DNA from: Candidatus Rokuibacteriota bacterium
Lineage (GTDB): Bacteria > Methylomirabilota > Methylomirabilia > Rokubacteriales > CSP1-6
DNA: 32,379 nucleotides
NCBI GenBank assembly: GCA_016179875.1
Contig: JACPCH010000214.1
Coordinates: 1-32,379 of the forward strand
Direction: 5' to 3'
The notes under the pieces are model-generated. The model was not told the origin of the DNA and did not search any database. It was given only the letters and a program-made list of their open reading frames with translations. Both the position numbers and the translations under genes were made by a program. Of the stretch, positions 7,587-15,200 are shown one piece after another. How positions within the stretch are numbered: position 1 is the stretch's first letter; each line of letters opens with the position of its first letter.

Positions 7587-8200
7587 CACTCGCTGACCTC
7601 CAGATCTGGGAGTGTGAGGCGGAGGCGGCCGGTGCGGCAGCGCTCCGCCTGGATGATCGACGCCAGGTGCTCCATCGCCTCCTTGACGTCGCGGTTCACG
7701 ATCAGGTAGTCGTACCGGCGCCACAGCGCGATCTCCTCGCGCGCGCGCTGCAGGCGCCGGGCGATCTCGGTCTCGGCGTCCGAGCGCCGCTCGCGCAGCC
7801 GCTGCTCGAGCTCCTTCAGGGAGGGCGCCACGATGAATACCAGCACGGCCTCGGGATAGCGCGCGCGCAGCTGCGCCGCCCCCTGGGTGTCGATGTCGAG
7901 CAGCACGTCGTGGCCGGCGGCCAGCGCCTGCTCGAGGGCCGTGGCGCGCGTGCCGTAGAGGTTGCCGTGCACCGTCGCCCACTCCGCGAACTCCCCGCGC
8001 GCCAGCATCTCGCGGAACCGCGCCTCCGTGACGAACGAGAAGTCCACGCCGTCGAGCTCGCCGGCGCGCGGCGGCCGCGTGGTCACCGACACCGAGTACG
8101 CCAGCTCGGGCAGGCGCAGCCGCATCGCGCGGCACAGCGTGGTCTTGCCGGCGCCCGAGGGCGCCGAGACCACGAAGAGCGTGCCGTGGCGCTCGATCAT
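7586..8200 (-). CDS. gmk: Guanylate kinase
   Basis: 204 residues. It phosphorylates GMP to GDP with ATP. The N-terminal P-loop VVSAPSGAGKTTL, the GMP-binding segment SVTTRPPRAGELDGVDFSFV and the LLDIDTQGAAQLR Walker-B-like strand are all present, as is the lid RRSDAETEIARRL. The chosen start (MIERHGTLFVV, ATG 8200-8198) overlaps the yicC stop by 4 bp (ATGA). The ORF track extends the frame far upstream through yicC, which is a GC-rich shadow. The length is normal and no residue is missing. Confidence 0.97.
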   Translation of the reverse strand: MIERHGTLFVVSAPSGAGKTTLCRAMRLRLPELAYSVSVTTRPPRAGELDGVDFSFVTEARFREMLARGEFAEWATVHGNLYGTRATALEQALAAGHDVLLDIDTQGAAQLRARYPEAVLVFIVAPSLKELEQRLRERRSDAETEIARRLQRAREEIALWRRYDYLIVNRDVKEAMEHLASIIQAERCRTGRLRLTLPDLEVSE

Positions 8201-9111
8201 TCGAGGTTCTGCGCCTGCTCGCGGATCTTCTCGACCACGCCCTTGGCCGCCAGGGCGGCCTGGCTCATCTCGAGGTCGTCGGCCTTGGAGGCGATCGTGT
8301 TGACCTCGCGGTGGAGCTCCTGCACGAGGAAGTCGAGGGGCCGGCCGACGGCGCCGCCGGCGCCGAGCAGCGCGCCGAGCTGCGCCAGGTGCGCCCGGAG
8401 CCGCGTCAGCTCCTCGCGCACGTCCGTCTTCTCGGCCCAGACGGCCACCTCCGTCAGGACCCGCGCCTCGTCGCGCGCCGCCTCGCCGAGGAGCGCCGCG
8501 ATGCGCTCGCGCAGGCGCGCCTCGTATCGCTCGACCGCCGCCGGCGAGCGCCCGGCGATCAGCGCCACCTGGGCCTCGAGGGCCGCGGCGAGCGCGGCGA
8601 GCTCGGCCCCGAGCGCCGCGCCTTCCGCCGTCCGCCGCACCACCAGCTCGTCGAGCGCCCCGCCGAGCGCCTCCGCCAGCGGCGGCCAGAGCGCCTCCGG
8701 TCCCGGCGCCTCGCTGTCCTCCGCGCGGACCACCCCGGGGCGCTCGAGGAGCCACGTGAGCGTGACGTCGCCGGCCAGGCCGACGGCGCGCCCCAGCTCG
8801 CGCGCCTGCGCGAGGTACTCGGCGGCGAGGGCGCCGTCCACGCGCACCTTCTGCGCGGCCTGGCCGGGGGCGGGCGCGAGCTGGACGGTCACGTCCACGC
8901 GGCCACGCTCGAGCCGGGCCTGGATCAGCCGGCGCACGTCCGGTTCGAAGGCCGCGAGCGCCCGCGGCAGGCGTACGGCGACGTCGAGGTGGCGGTGGTT
9001 CACGGAGCGGGCCTCGGCGGATACGGTCGCGATGGGGGAGGCCGCCTCAGCCCGGCCGAATCCCGTCATGCTGCGCAAGGTCGTGGCCGGGACGATCCGG
9101 GTGGGATTCAT
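8197..9111 (-). CDS. yicC: YicC-family endoribonuclease
   Basis: 304 residues from the ATG at 9111, or 290 from the internal ATG at 9069. The family signature SMTGFGRAEA lies near the N-terminus and VQELHREVNTIASKADD near the C-terminus (DUF1732 region). E. coli YicC is reported as an endoribonuclease. I chose ATG 9111 because a strong promoter (TTGACA, 18 bases, TATCAT) places transcription start on this codon, giving a leaderless message. Neither internal start (TTG 9078, ATG 9069) has a visible Shine-Dalgarno sequence. It is the first gene of the ten-gene operon that ends with rpe. The ORF track extends this frame to 9795, across the promoter, which is not credible. Confidence 0.93.
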   Translation of the reverse strand: MNPTRIVPATTLRSMTGFGRAEAASPIATVSAEARSVNHRHLDVAVRLPRALAAFEPDVRRLIQARLERGRVDVTVQLAPAPGQAAQKVRVDGALAAEYLAQARELGRAVGLAGDVTLTWLLERPGVVRAEDSEAPGPEALWPPLAEALGGALDELVVRRTAEGAALGAELAALAAALEAQVALIAGRSPAAVERYEARLRERIAALLGEAARDEARVLTEVAVWAEKTDVREELTRLRAHLAQLGALLGAGGAVGRPLDFLVQELHREVNTIASKADDLEMSQAALAAKGVVEKIREQAQNLE

Positions 9112-9117
9112 CCAGAG

Positions 9118-9147
9118 ATGATACGGCGAAATTGCCTGTAGTGTCAA
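9118..9147 (-). promoter_or_regulatory. Predicted promoter of the yicC-rpe operon
   Basis: On the minus strand a perfect TTGACA (9147-9142) is followed after 18 bases by TATCAT (9123-9118), a 5/6 match to TATAAT. Six bases later (CTCTGG) comes the ATG of yicC at 9111. The spacing predicts transcription starting at or next to the A of the ATG. The -35 box is the left arm of the palindrome shared with the opposite promoter. Confidence 0.65.
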
Positions 9148-9163
9148 TATGTTGCGATTGACA
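9142..9163. repeat. 22-bp inverted repeat between divergent promoters, candidate operator
   Basis: TGTCAAT, 8 bases, then ATTGACA: a perfect 7-bp inverted repeat. Each arm contains the -35 hexamer (TTGACA) of one of the two divergent promoters, with only 10 bp between the hexamers. An overlapping outer pair, CCTGT and ACAGG, adds further dyad symmetry. The symmetry may simply reflect two consensus -35 boxes back to back, or it may be a repressor site covering both. No regulator gene adjoins it. Confidence 0.6.
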
Positions 9164-9187
9164 GGCGCGGAGGATGGGGCGTACACT
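9158..9187 (+). promoter_or_regulatory. Predicted promoter of the ABC transporter/sensor-kinase operon
   Basis: TTGACA at 9158-9163, 18 bases, then TACACT at 9182-9187 (4/6 match to the -10 box). A start near 9194 would give a leader of about 55 nt with a strong AGGAGG (9236-9241 region) shortly before the ATG at 9250. Unlike the opposite promoter it produces a conventional, Shine-Dalgarno-led transcript. Confidence 0.55.
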
Positions 9188-9249
9188 GCCTCGCCTGACG
9201 CTTCGCGCCGGGCGTTGCCACTCCACACTCGATCAGGAGGTCGAGCCCG

Positions 9250-10326
9250 ATGCGCATCACCCGACGCCGGTTCCTCGAAACCGCGGGCCTCACGGGCGCC
9301 ACCCTGGCGGCGGCCCGGTGGCCGCGGACCGCCCAGGCCCAGTCGCCCAGGCCCATCAGCGTCTCCCACAGCGTCTCGACGTTCATCTACGGCCAGCACC
9401 TCGTCGCGAAGGAGAAGAAGTTCTTCGAGGCCGAGGGCGTCACGGTGCCGAGCTTCCTCGTGCCCGGCGGGGGCGCGCGGGTCGTCAACGCGCTGACCGC
9501 GGGGCAGGCGATGTTCGGGCTCGGCGACTCGAATCATCCGCTGAAGGCGACCGAGAAGGGCCGGGAGACGCTCATCCTGTTCGCGACCGACACCCGCTGC
9601 AGCTACGCCAACATCGTCGCGCGCCGGGACCTCTGGGACAAGGGTGTGCGCTCGGTCGAGGCGCTCGCCGATCAGAAGCTCGTCGGGCGCAAGGCGGTGA
9701 TCGCGATGACGTCGGTCGGGTCCGGCACCCACGTCTACGGCACCTACGTCCTCAAGCAGACGAAGGCACCCGACGGGAAGTCGGTGAACGACCACGTCGA
9801 GTGGATCGGCGGAGGGGCCTCGACGACCATCCTCGGCGGCCTCAAGGCCGGCAAGTTCGACGCGATCATGGCCGTGCCCGAGTGGCAGGGCGCGGCCGAG
9901 AGCGAGGGGTTCGGGCGGGTCATCTACGACGTGCAGGACGAGAAGGCCTGGACCCGGGTCTTCGGCGGGGCGATCCCGGTCACGGTCGGCTACGCGCTCA
10001 GGGAGACCGTCGAGAAGTCGCCCGACCTCGTGCAGGCCTACGTCAACGCGAACTACCGCGCGCAGCAGTGGATCCGGAAGGCCAAGGACGAGGAGATCGT
10101 CGAGCTGCTGTACAAGCCGTACATGGACACCTTCAAGCGCGAGGACGTGCTGAAGTCGGTCCGGTACTACAAGACGATCTTCGACTGGGATTTCCTGATC
10201 GAGGAGAAGGACTACGAGAACGGGATGAAGATTTTCATCCCGATGGCGATCGAGAAGCCCGTGCCGTTCGCCAGGGCGGTGGACCTGTCGTTCGTCCGGA
10301 AGGCGCAGGCGAAATACACGTCCTGA
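9250..10326 (+). CDS. Tat-exported ABC substrate-binding protein (NMT1/SsuA/THI5-like)
   Basis: 358 residues. The N-terminus MRITRRRFLETAGLTG carries a twin-arginine motif (RRRFL), followed by a short hydrophobic stretch and a likely cleavage site after AQA near residue 30, so the protein should be exported folded. The mature part resembles NrtA/SsuA/TauA-type binding proteins: a VSTFIYGQHLVAKEKKFFEAEG opening lobe, a LTAGQAMFGLGD segment and a WIGGGASTTILGGLKAGKFDA hinge region. The substrate cannot be read from sequence; candidates are sulfonates, nitrate-like ions or small aromatics. A good AGGAGG precedes the ATG. The stop overlaps the ATPase start. Confidence 0.88.
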   Translation: MRITRRRFLETAGLTGATLAAARWPRTAQAQSPRPISVSHSVSTFIYGQHLVAKEKKFFEAEGVTVPSFLVPGGGARVVNALTAGQAMFGLGDSNHPLKATEKGRETLILFATDTRCSYANIVARRDLWDKGVRSVEALADQKLVGRKAVIAMTSVGSGTHVYGTYVLKQTKAPDGKSVNDHVEWIGGGASTTILGGLKAGKFDAIMAVPEWQGAAESEGFGRVIYDVQDEKAWTRVFGGAIPVTVGYALRETVEKSPDLVQAYVNANYRAQQWIRKAKDEEIVELLYKPYMDTFKREDVLKSVRYYKTIFDWDFLIEEKDYENGMKIFIPMAIEKPVPFARAVDLSFVRKAQAKYTS

Positions 10327-11099
10327 GCGCCCGGCGCCCGCGCATCGTCCTCCGGGGCCTCGCCAAGACCTTCCGCGACGGCGCGCGCGAGATCCCGGCC
10401 GTCGCCGGCGTCGCGTTCGAGGTGTTCGACCAGGAGTTCGTGGCGATCGTCGGCCCGTCGGGCTGCGGCAAGTCCACGATCCTCAACATGATCGGCGGGC
10501 TCGTCGCCCCGTCGGCCGGCGCCATCGAGCTGGACGGCCGGCCGGTGGCCGGCACGCCGCCCGGGGTGGGCTACGTCTTCCAGAAGGACACCGTCTTTCC
10601 CTGGCGCACGGTCGCCCGCAACATCGGGCTCGGGCTCGAGTACCGCGGCGTCGCCGAGGCCGAGCGCGAGCGGCGGGTGCGCGAGGCGGTCCGGCTCGCG
10701 GGGCTGGAAGGGTTCGAGGAGGCGTTTCCCGCCACGCTCTCGGGCGGCATGCGCCAGCGGGTGGCCCTGCTGCGGACGCTCGTCGTGGACCCGGAGATCC
10801 TCCTCATGGACGAGCCGTTCGGCGCGCTCGACACCCACACCAAGATCGGCCTCCACGCCGAGCTGCTGAACCTCTGGGAGGCCAGGCACCAGACGGTCGT
10901 CTTCGTCACCCACGACCTCTCGGAGGCGATCACGCTCGCCGACCGCATCGTGGTGATGACCCGCCGGCCCGGCCGCGTGAAGCTCGTCCACGCGGTGGGC
11001 CTGCCGCGGCCGCGCGACGTCATCAAGCTGCGCGAGTCGGAGGCGTACGGGCGCGAGTACGGCCAGCTCTGGCACGTGCTCGGCGAGGAATTCGCGTGA
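10323..11099 (+). CDS. ABC transporter ATP-binding protein (NrtD/SsuB type), predicted CTG start
   Basis: About 258 residues with every ABC motif: Walker A GPSGCGKST (44-52), Q-loop YVFQKDTVFPW, signature LSGGMRQR, Walker B ILLMDEPFGALD and the switch His in FVTHDLSEAI. It energises the permease encoded next. The frame has no ATG, GTG or TTG near the right place: the upstream codons read GAA ATA CAC GTC CTG AGC GCC. I place the start at CTG 10323, which overlaps the TGA stop of the binding protein as CTGA, mirroring the ATGA/GTGA couplings elsewhere in the window. Purine-rich AAGG and AGG runs lie just upstream. The ORF track starts this frame at 9174 inside unrelated sequence. Confidence 0.92.
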   Translation: MSARRPRIVLRGLAKTFRDGAREIPAVAGVAFEVFDQEFVAIVGPSGCGKSTILNMIGGLVAPSAGAIELDGRPVAGTPPGVGYVFQKDTVFPWRTVARNIGLGLEYRGVAEAERERRVREAVRLAGLEGFEEAFPATLSGGMRQRVALLRTLVVDPEILLMDEPFGALDTHTKIGLHAELLNLWEARHQTVVFVTHDLSEAITLADRIVVMTRRPGRVKLVHAVGLPRPRDVIKLRESEAYGREYGQLWHVLGEEFA

Positions 11100-11911
11100 G
11101 CGAGCGGGCGCGGGTGCTGGCCTGGCGGCTCGCCATCCTGGTCGTGCTCGTCGGGGCCTGGGAGTGGCTCACCGCGATCAAGGCCGTCTCGAAGACGCCG
11201 GGCCTCTACTGGATCGACCCGTTCTTCGTCAGCCGCCCGTCGGCCATCGTGCGGCGCTTCGCCTACCTCGCCTCGGACCAGGTGCGCCTCTCGATCTGGG
11301 CGATGGCGCTCTCGACCGTCCAGTCCACGCTCTGGGGCTTCCTGGTCGGCGTCTCGACGGGCTTCGCGGCGGGCCTCGCCCTCGGGCGCAACGACCGCCT
11401 GGCGCGGATCTTCGAGCCCTACATCATCGCGTTCAACTCGCTGCCGCGCATCGCGCTGGTGCCGCTCATCACGATGATCTTCGGCTTCGGGCTCCTGGCG
11501 AAGATCGTGCTGGCGTGGTCGATCGTGTTCTTCATCGTCTTCTTCAACACGTTCCAGGGCGCCCGGAGCGTGGACCCCGACCTGATCCACTCCGCCCGGT
11601 TCCTGGGCGCGAACGATCGCCAGATCATGAGCACGGTCATCGTGCCCTCGGCGCTGGCCTGGACGTTCGCGTCGCTGACGCCCTCGATCTCGTTCGCGCT
11701 GATCGGCGTGGTCGTCGGCGAGTTCCTCGGCGGCGAGTCGGGGGGCGGGCTCGGCTACCTCATCATCCAGTCGCTCGGCACGCTCAACGCCGCCGACATG
11801 ATGGTGGCCCTCCTGACCCTCGGCGTGATCGGCATCGTCATGGCGCTCGGCATCAAGCAGGTCGAGGCGCGGCTCCTGCGCTGGCGGCCGGAGTACCGGA
11901 GCCGCCCGTGA
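11096..11911 (+). CDS. ABC transporter permease (SsuC/NrtB/TauC type)
   Basis: 271 residues with about six membrane segments (for example LAILVVLVGAWEWL, LWGFLVGVSTGFAAGLAL, IALVPLITMIFGFGLL, VLAWSIVFFIVFF). The cytoplasmic EAA-type loop reads SARFLGANDRQIMSTVIVP, the coupling site for the ATPase. Family: binding-protein-dependent transport inner-membrane component. The GTG start (11096) overlaps the ATPase stop as GTGA, and its own stop overlaps the next gene in the same way. Together with the two preceding genes it makes a complete importer. Substrate is unknown. Confidence 0.94.
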   Translation: MSERARVLAWRLAILVVLVGAWEWLTAIKAVSKTPGLYWIDPFFVSRPSAIVRRFAYLASDQVRLSIWAMALSTVQSTLWGFLVGVSTGFAAGLALGRNDRLARIFEPYIIAFNSLPRIALVPLITMIFGFGLLAKIVLAWSIVFFIVFFNTFQGARSVDPDLIHSARFLGANDRQIMSTVIVPSALAWTFASLTPSISFALIGVVVGEFLGGESGGGLGYLIIQSLGTLNAADMMVALLTLGVIGIVMALGIKQVEARLLRWRPEYRSRP

Positions 11912-12261
11912 GGCGCTGGGCGTTCGCGACGCTCGGCGTGCTGCTCGCCGCCGGCGTCGCCGCCGTGGCGATCGCCCGCCTGTTCGGCCGCCCCGGCTCG
12001 CGCGGCTCGATGCTGGTGTCCGTGATCGCCCACTGGCTCGGCGCCTGGGTCCTCTGGAGCTTCGCGGGCGGGCTCGCGACGAGCTATGGTCTGCTCACCG
12101 CCTATCACGGCGCCCCGTTCGGCGCGCTCGCGGTGGCCGGCGGCCTCTGGCAGTACCGCGTCGCGCTCCGCGCCGGACGCGAGCAGGGGCTCGCCGTCTT
12201 CGTCGGGGGCCAGCTCGTCTGGCTCGCGATCGTCTTGGTCCAGAACGGTCTCCTGCGCTAA
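11908..12261 (+). CDS. Small membrane protein of unknown function
   Basis: 117 residues from GTG 11908, which overlaps the permease stop (GTGA). I do not recognise a family. It has about three predicted membrane segments: ATLGVLLAAGVAAVAIARL, an IAHWLGAWVLWSFAGGLAT region, and VFVGGQLVWLAIVLVQ near the C-terminus. A short basic loop (QYRVALRAGREQG) precedes the last one. It ends 9 bp before the sensor kinase. Tight coupling to the permease suggests an accessory transporter subunit or a signalling link to the kinase; both are guesses. Codon use and GC content match the neighbours, so it is probably a real gene. Confidence 0.7.
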   Translation: MRRWAFATLGVLLAAGVAAVAIARLFGRPGSRGSMLVSVIAHWLGAWVLWSFAGGLATSYGLLTAYHGAPFGALAVAGGLWQYRVALRAGREQGLAVFVGGQLVWLAIVLVQNGLLR

Positions 12262-12270
12262 CGTGGAAGG

Positions 12271-15200
12271 ATGACGGACCAGGACGCGATCCTCCTGGTC
12301 GACGACGACCCCGAGATCGGCCGTCTCCTGGGCGACTTCCTGGGGGGCGAGGGCTACGAGGTCGTCGTGGCCCGGTCCTGCGCCGAGGGCCGGCGCCGGC
12401 TCGGCGCGCGGCCGTTCGGCCTCGTGCTGCTCGACCTCATCCTGCCGGACGGCGACGGCCTCGACTTCATGCACGAGCCGCCCCGGCCCGACGCGCCGCC
12501 CGAGTTCGTCATCGTGACCGGCCATGCCACCCTCGACACGGCGATCAAGGCGGTCGAGGGCGGCGCGGCCGGCTACGTGATCAAGCCGGTCGACTTCGCC
12601 CGGCTCCACGACATCGTCGACGCGGAGAGCGAGGCGCGCGCGGCCATCGCGGCGGCCGTCGGCTCCACGCTCGACGTGCGCGAGGCGCTGCGGCGGGTCT
12701 GCCGCGAGCTGGCGCGCCTGCTCGGCGCCGACACCGCGGCGGCGTATCTGCACGATCGCGCCACGGACCAGCTCGTGCCGACGGCCGCCTACCACGTGCC
12801 GAAGGAGTACCTGGCGACGCTGGCCTCGGCGCCCCTGCCGCTCCGCGAGCAGGGCTTCCGGCTCGCGGTGTGGGAGGAGCGATGCCCGGTCTACTCCGAC
12901 GACGTCGCGCACGATGCGCGGTTCACCCACGAGATGTTCCGGCGCTTCCCGCACCAGTCGGGCCTGCTCCTGCCGTTGTTCCTCGAGAACGAGGTGGGCG
13001 GCGGGTTCTACGTCGTGTGGTGGAAGGCCCGCCGGGTGCCGAGCGCGCCCGAGCTCCGCGTGCTGGGCGACGTGTGCGAGCAGGTCGGGCTCCTCCTCCG
13101 GAACGCGCGCCTGTACGAGCGGGAGGCGCGGAACCGGCACCGCCTGGAGGTCCTGAACGAGATCTCCCGCCGCCTGGCGGCCGTGCACGACACCGAGGAG
13201 GTCCTCTCGCTCATCGTCAACGAGGCCGGGCGCCTGCTCGAGGTCGAGGCGGCCGGCCTGCGCCTTGTCGACGGCGACGACCTGGTCCTGGCGGCCCGCA
13301 CCGAGTCGGCGGCCGCCGTCATGTCGCGCGCCCGGATCAAGATCGGCGAGAGCCTGAGCGGCCGAGTGGTGGCCGAGGGCGCGCCGATCGTGGTCGAGGA
13401 CATGACCGAGGACGCACGCTACGACCCCGCCCACAAGCGGGGCGCGGTCGCGCTCGGCTTCCGCGGATTCCTCGGCGTGCCGATGCGCGCCGGCGGGCCG
13501 GCCATCGGGACGCTCAACGTCTACACGAAGGCGGCGCGGCGCTTCGAGCCGGACGAAGTCACCCTCCTGTCGGCGTTTGCCGACCAGGCCTCGCTCGCCA
13601 TCGAGAAGGCGCGGCTGTTCCGCGAGACCGAGGCGGGCCGGCGTCTGCTCGAGCGTCTCTACGGCGCCGTCAGCGCGATGCAGACGTCGTGGGATCGTGA
13701 CGACCGGCTGGAGGCCTTCGTCAAGGCCGCCCACGAGATCGTCGGCTTCGACCGCGTCCGCATCCTTCTCGTCACCGACGGCGTGGAGCTGGAGCTGGTC
13801 AAGGCGTTCGGCGAGGCCCTCGATCCCGCCGTCGACCGCCTCCCCCTCTCGCCGTCGTCCGGTTCCTTCTACCAGGCCGTGCAGACGCGCCGGACCGTCG
13901 CCGTCCTGTCGGACGCCGACCTCGCGGCGGTCTGGCCCCCCGACCCGCTCTACCGCCGCCACCCGATGTTCCGCTCCACGCGCTTCGTCGTGGTCCCGCT
14001 GGTCGTGGGCGAGCGCGTGATCGGCGTGGTGAGCGCCGACAACAAGCCGAGCCGGCGGCCGATCAGCCCGTCGAGCGTCGAGCCGTTCGCCTCGCTGTGC
14101 CAGAACCTCGCGATGGCGCTCGAGGAGAGCCGGCTGTATGCGGAGACGCAGGCGCGAGAGCAGAGGGCGACCAAGCTCTATCACGTGACGCGCCAGCTCG
14201 CGACCAGCCTCGATCAGGACCGCCTGCTCGACCTGATCGCGAGCGAGACGATCGAGCTGACCGGGTGCGACGCCAGCGGCCTCTATTTCTACGACGAGGC
14301 CAAGGGCGGGCTCACGTTCCACCGCGGGCTCAACCTCGACCCCGGCGTCGTGCGCGATCTCGTCCTGAAGCCCGGCGAGGGCGTCGCCGGGCGGGCCTAT
14401 CAGGAGCGCCGGGCCGTCTGGACGCGCGACCGGCTCGTCGACCCCGATCTCCATTACTCGTCGACGGCCCGGGCCATCGTCGAACGGCGGGCGTTGCGCG
14501 CCTACCTCGCCGTGCCGATCGTGAGCCGTGACAAGGTGCTGGGCGTGCTCGGGCAGTACTTCCACGCGCCGCACGACTTCACGATGAACGAGATCCAGCT
14601 CGTCTCGACCCTCGCCGACCACGCGGCGCTGGCGCTGGAGAACGCCCGGCTCTATCGCGAGCAGCAGGAACGGCTCGCCCGGCTGCAGACGCTGACGCGA
14701 CTCAACCAGCTCGTGTCCTCGTCGCTCGAGACGAGCGAGGTCCTCGGCGCGATCGCCAGGGCCGCCGCCGAGCTGGCGGGTGTCCCGCTCGCGGGCTTCT
14801 GGCTCGCCGACCACGCGACGCGGACCCTCACGATCGGCGCGCTCTCCGATCCGGCCATGGGTGCGAGCGTGCCCGTCCGGACCCTGCCGTTCGACGGGAC
14901 CAACAGCGGGGAAGTCGTCAAGCGCCGCGCCGCCGTCGCGCTGGACGACGTCCTCGCCGATCCGGCCTTTCGAGCGCGGGAGTGGTGGATGGCGCAGGGA
15001 ATCCGGAGCTTCCTCGGGCTGCCGGTCCTGCACCAGGACACGGTCGTCGCCGTCCTGACGCTCTACAGCGCGGCGCCGCTCCGGTTCACGCCCGACGATC
15101 AGAGCGTCCTCGACAACTTCGTGGCGCAGGCGGCGGTGGCGATCACCAACGCGCGGCTCTTCGAGGAAACGCGCCGCCGCGAGCGTGAGGCGAAGACCCT

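Noticed and set aside
9112-9795. Upstream extension of the yicC frame to 9795
   Set aside because: It would run across the divergent promoter and antisense through the binding-protein gene; no family similarity is seen before the MNPTR start.
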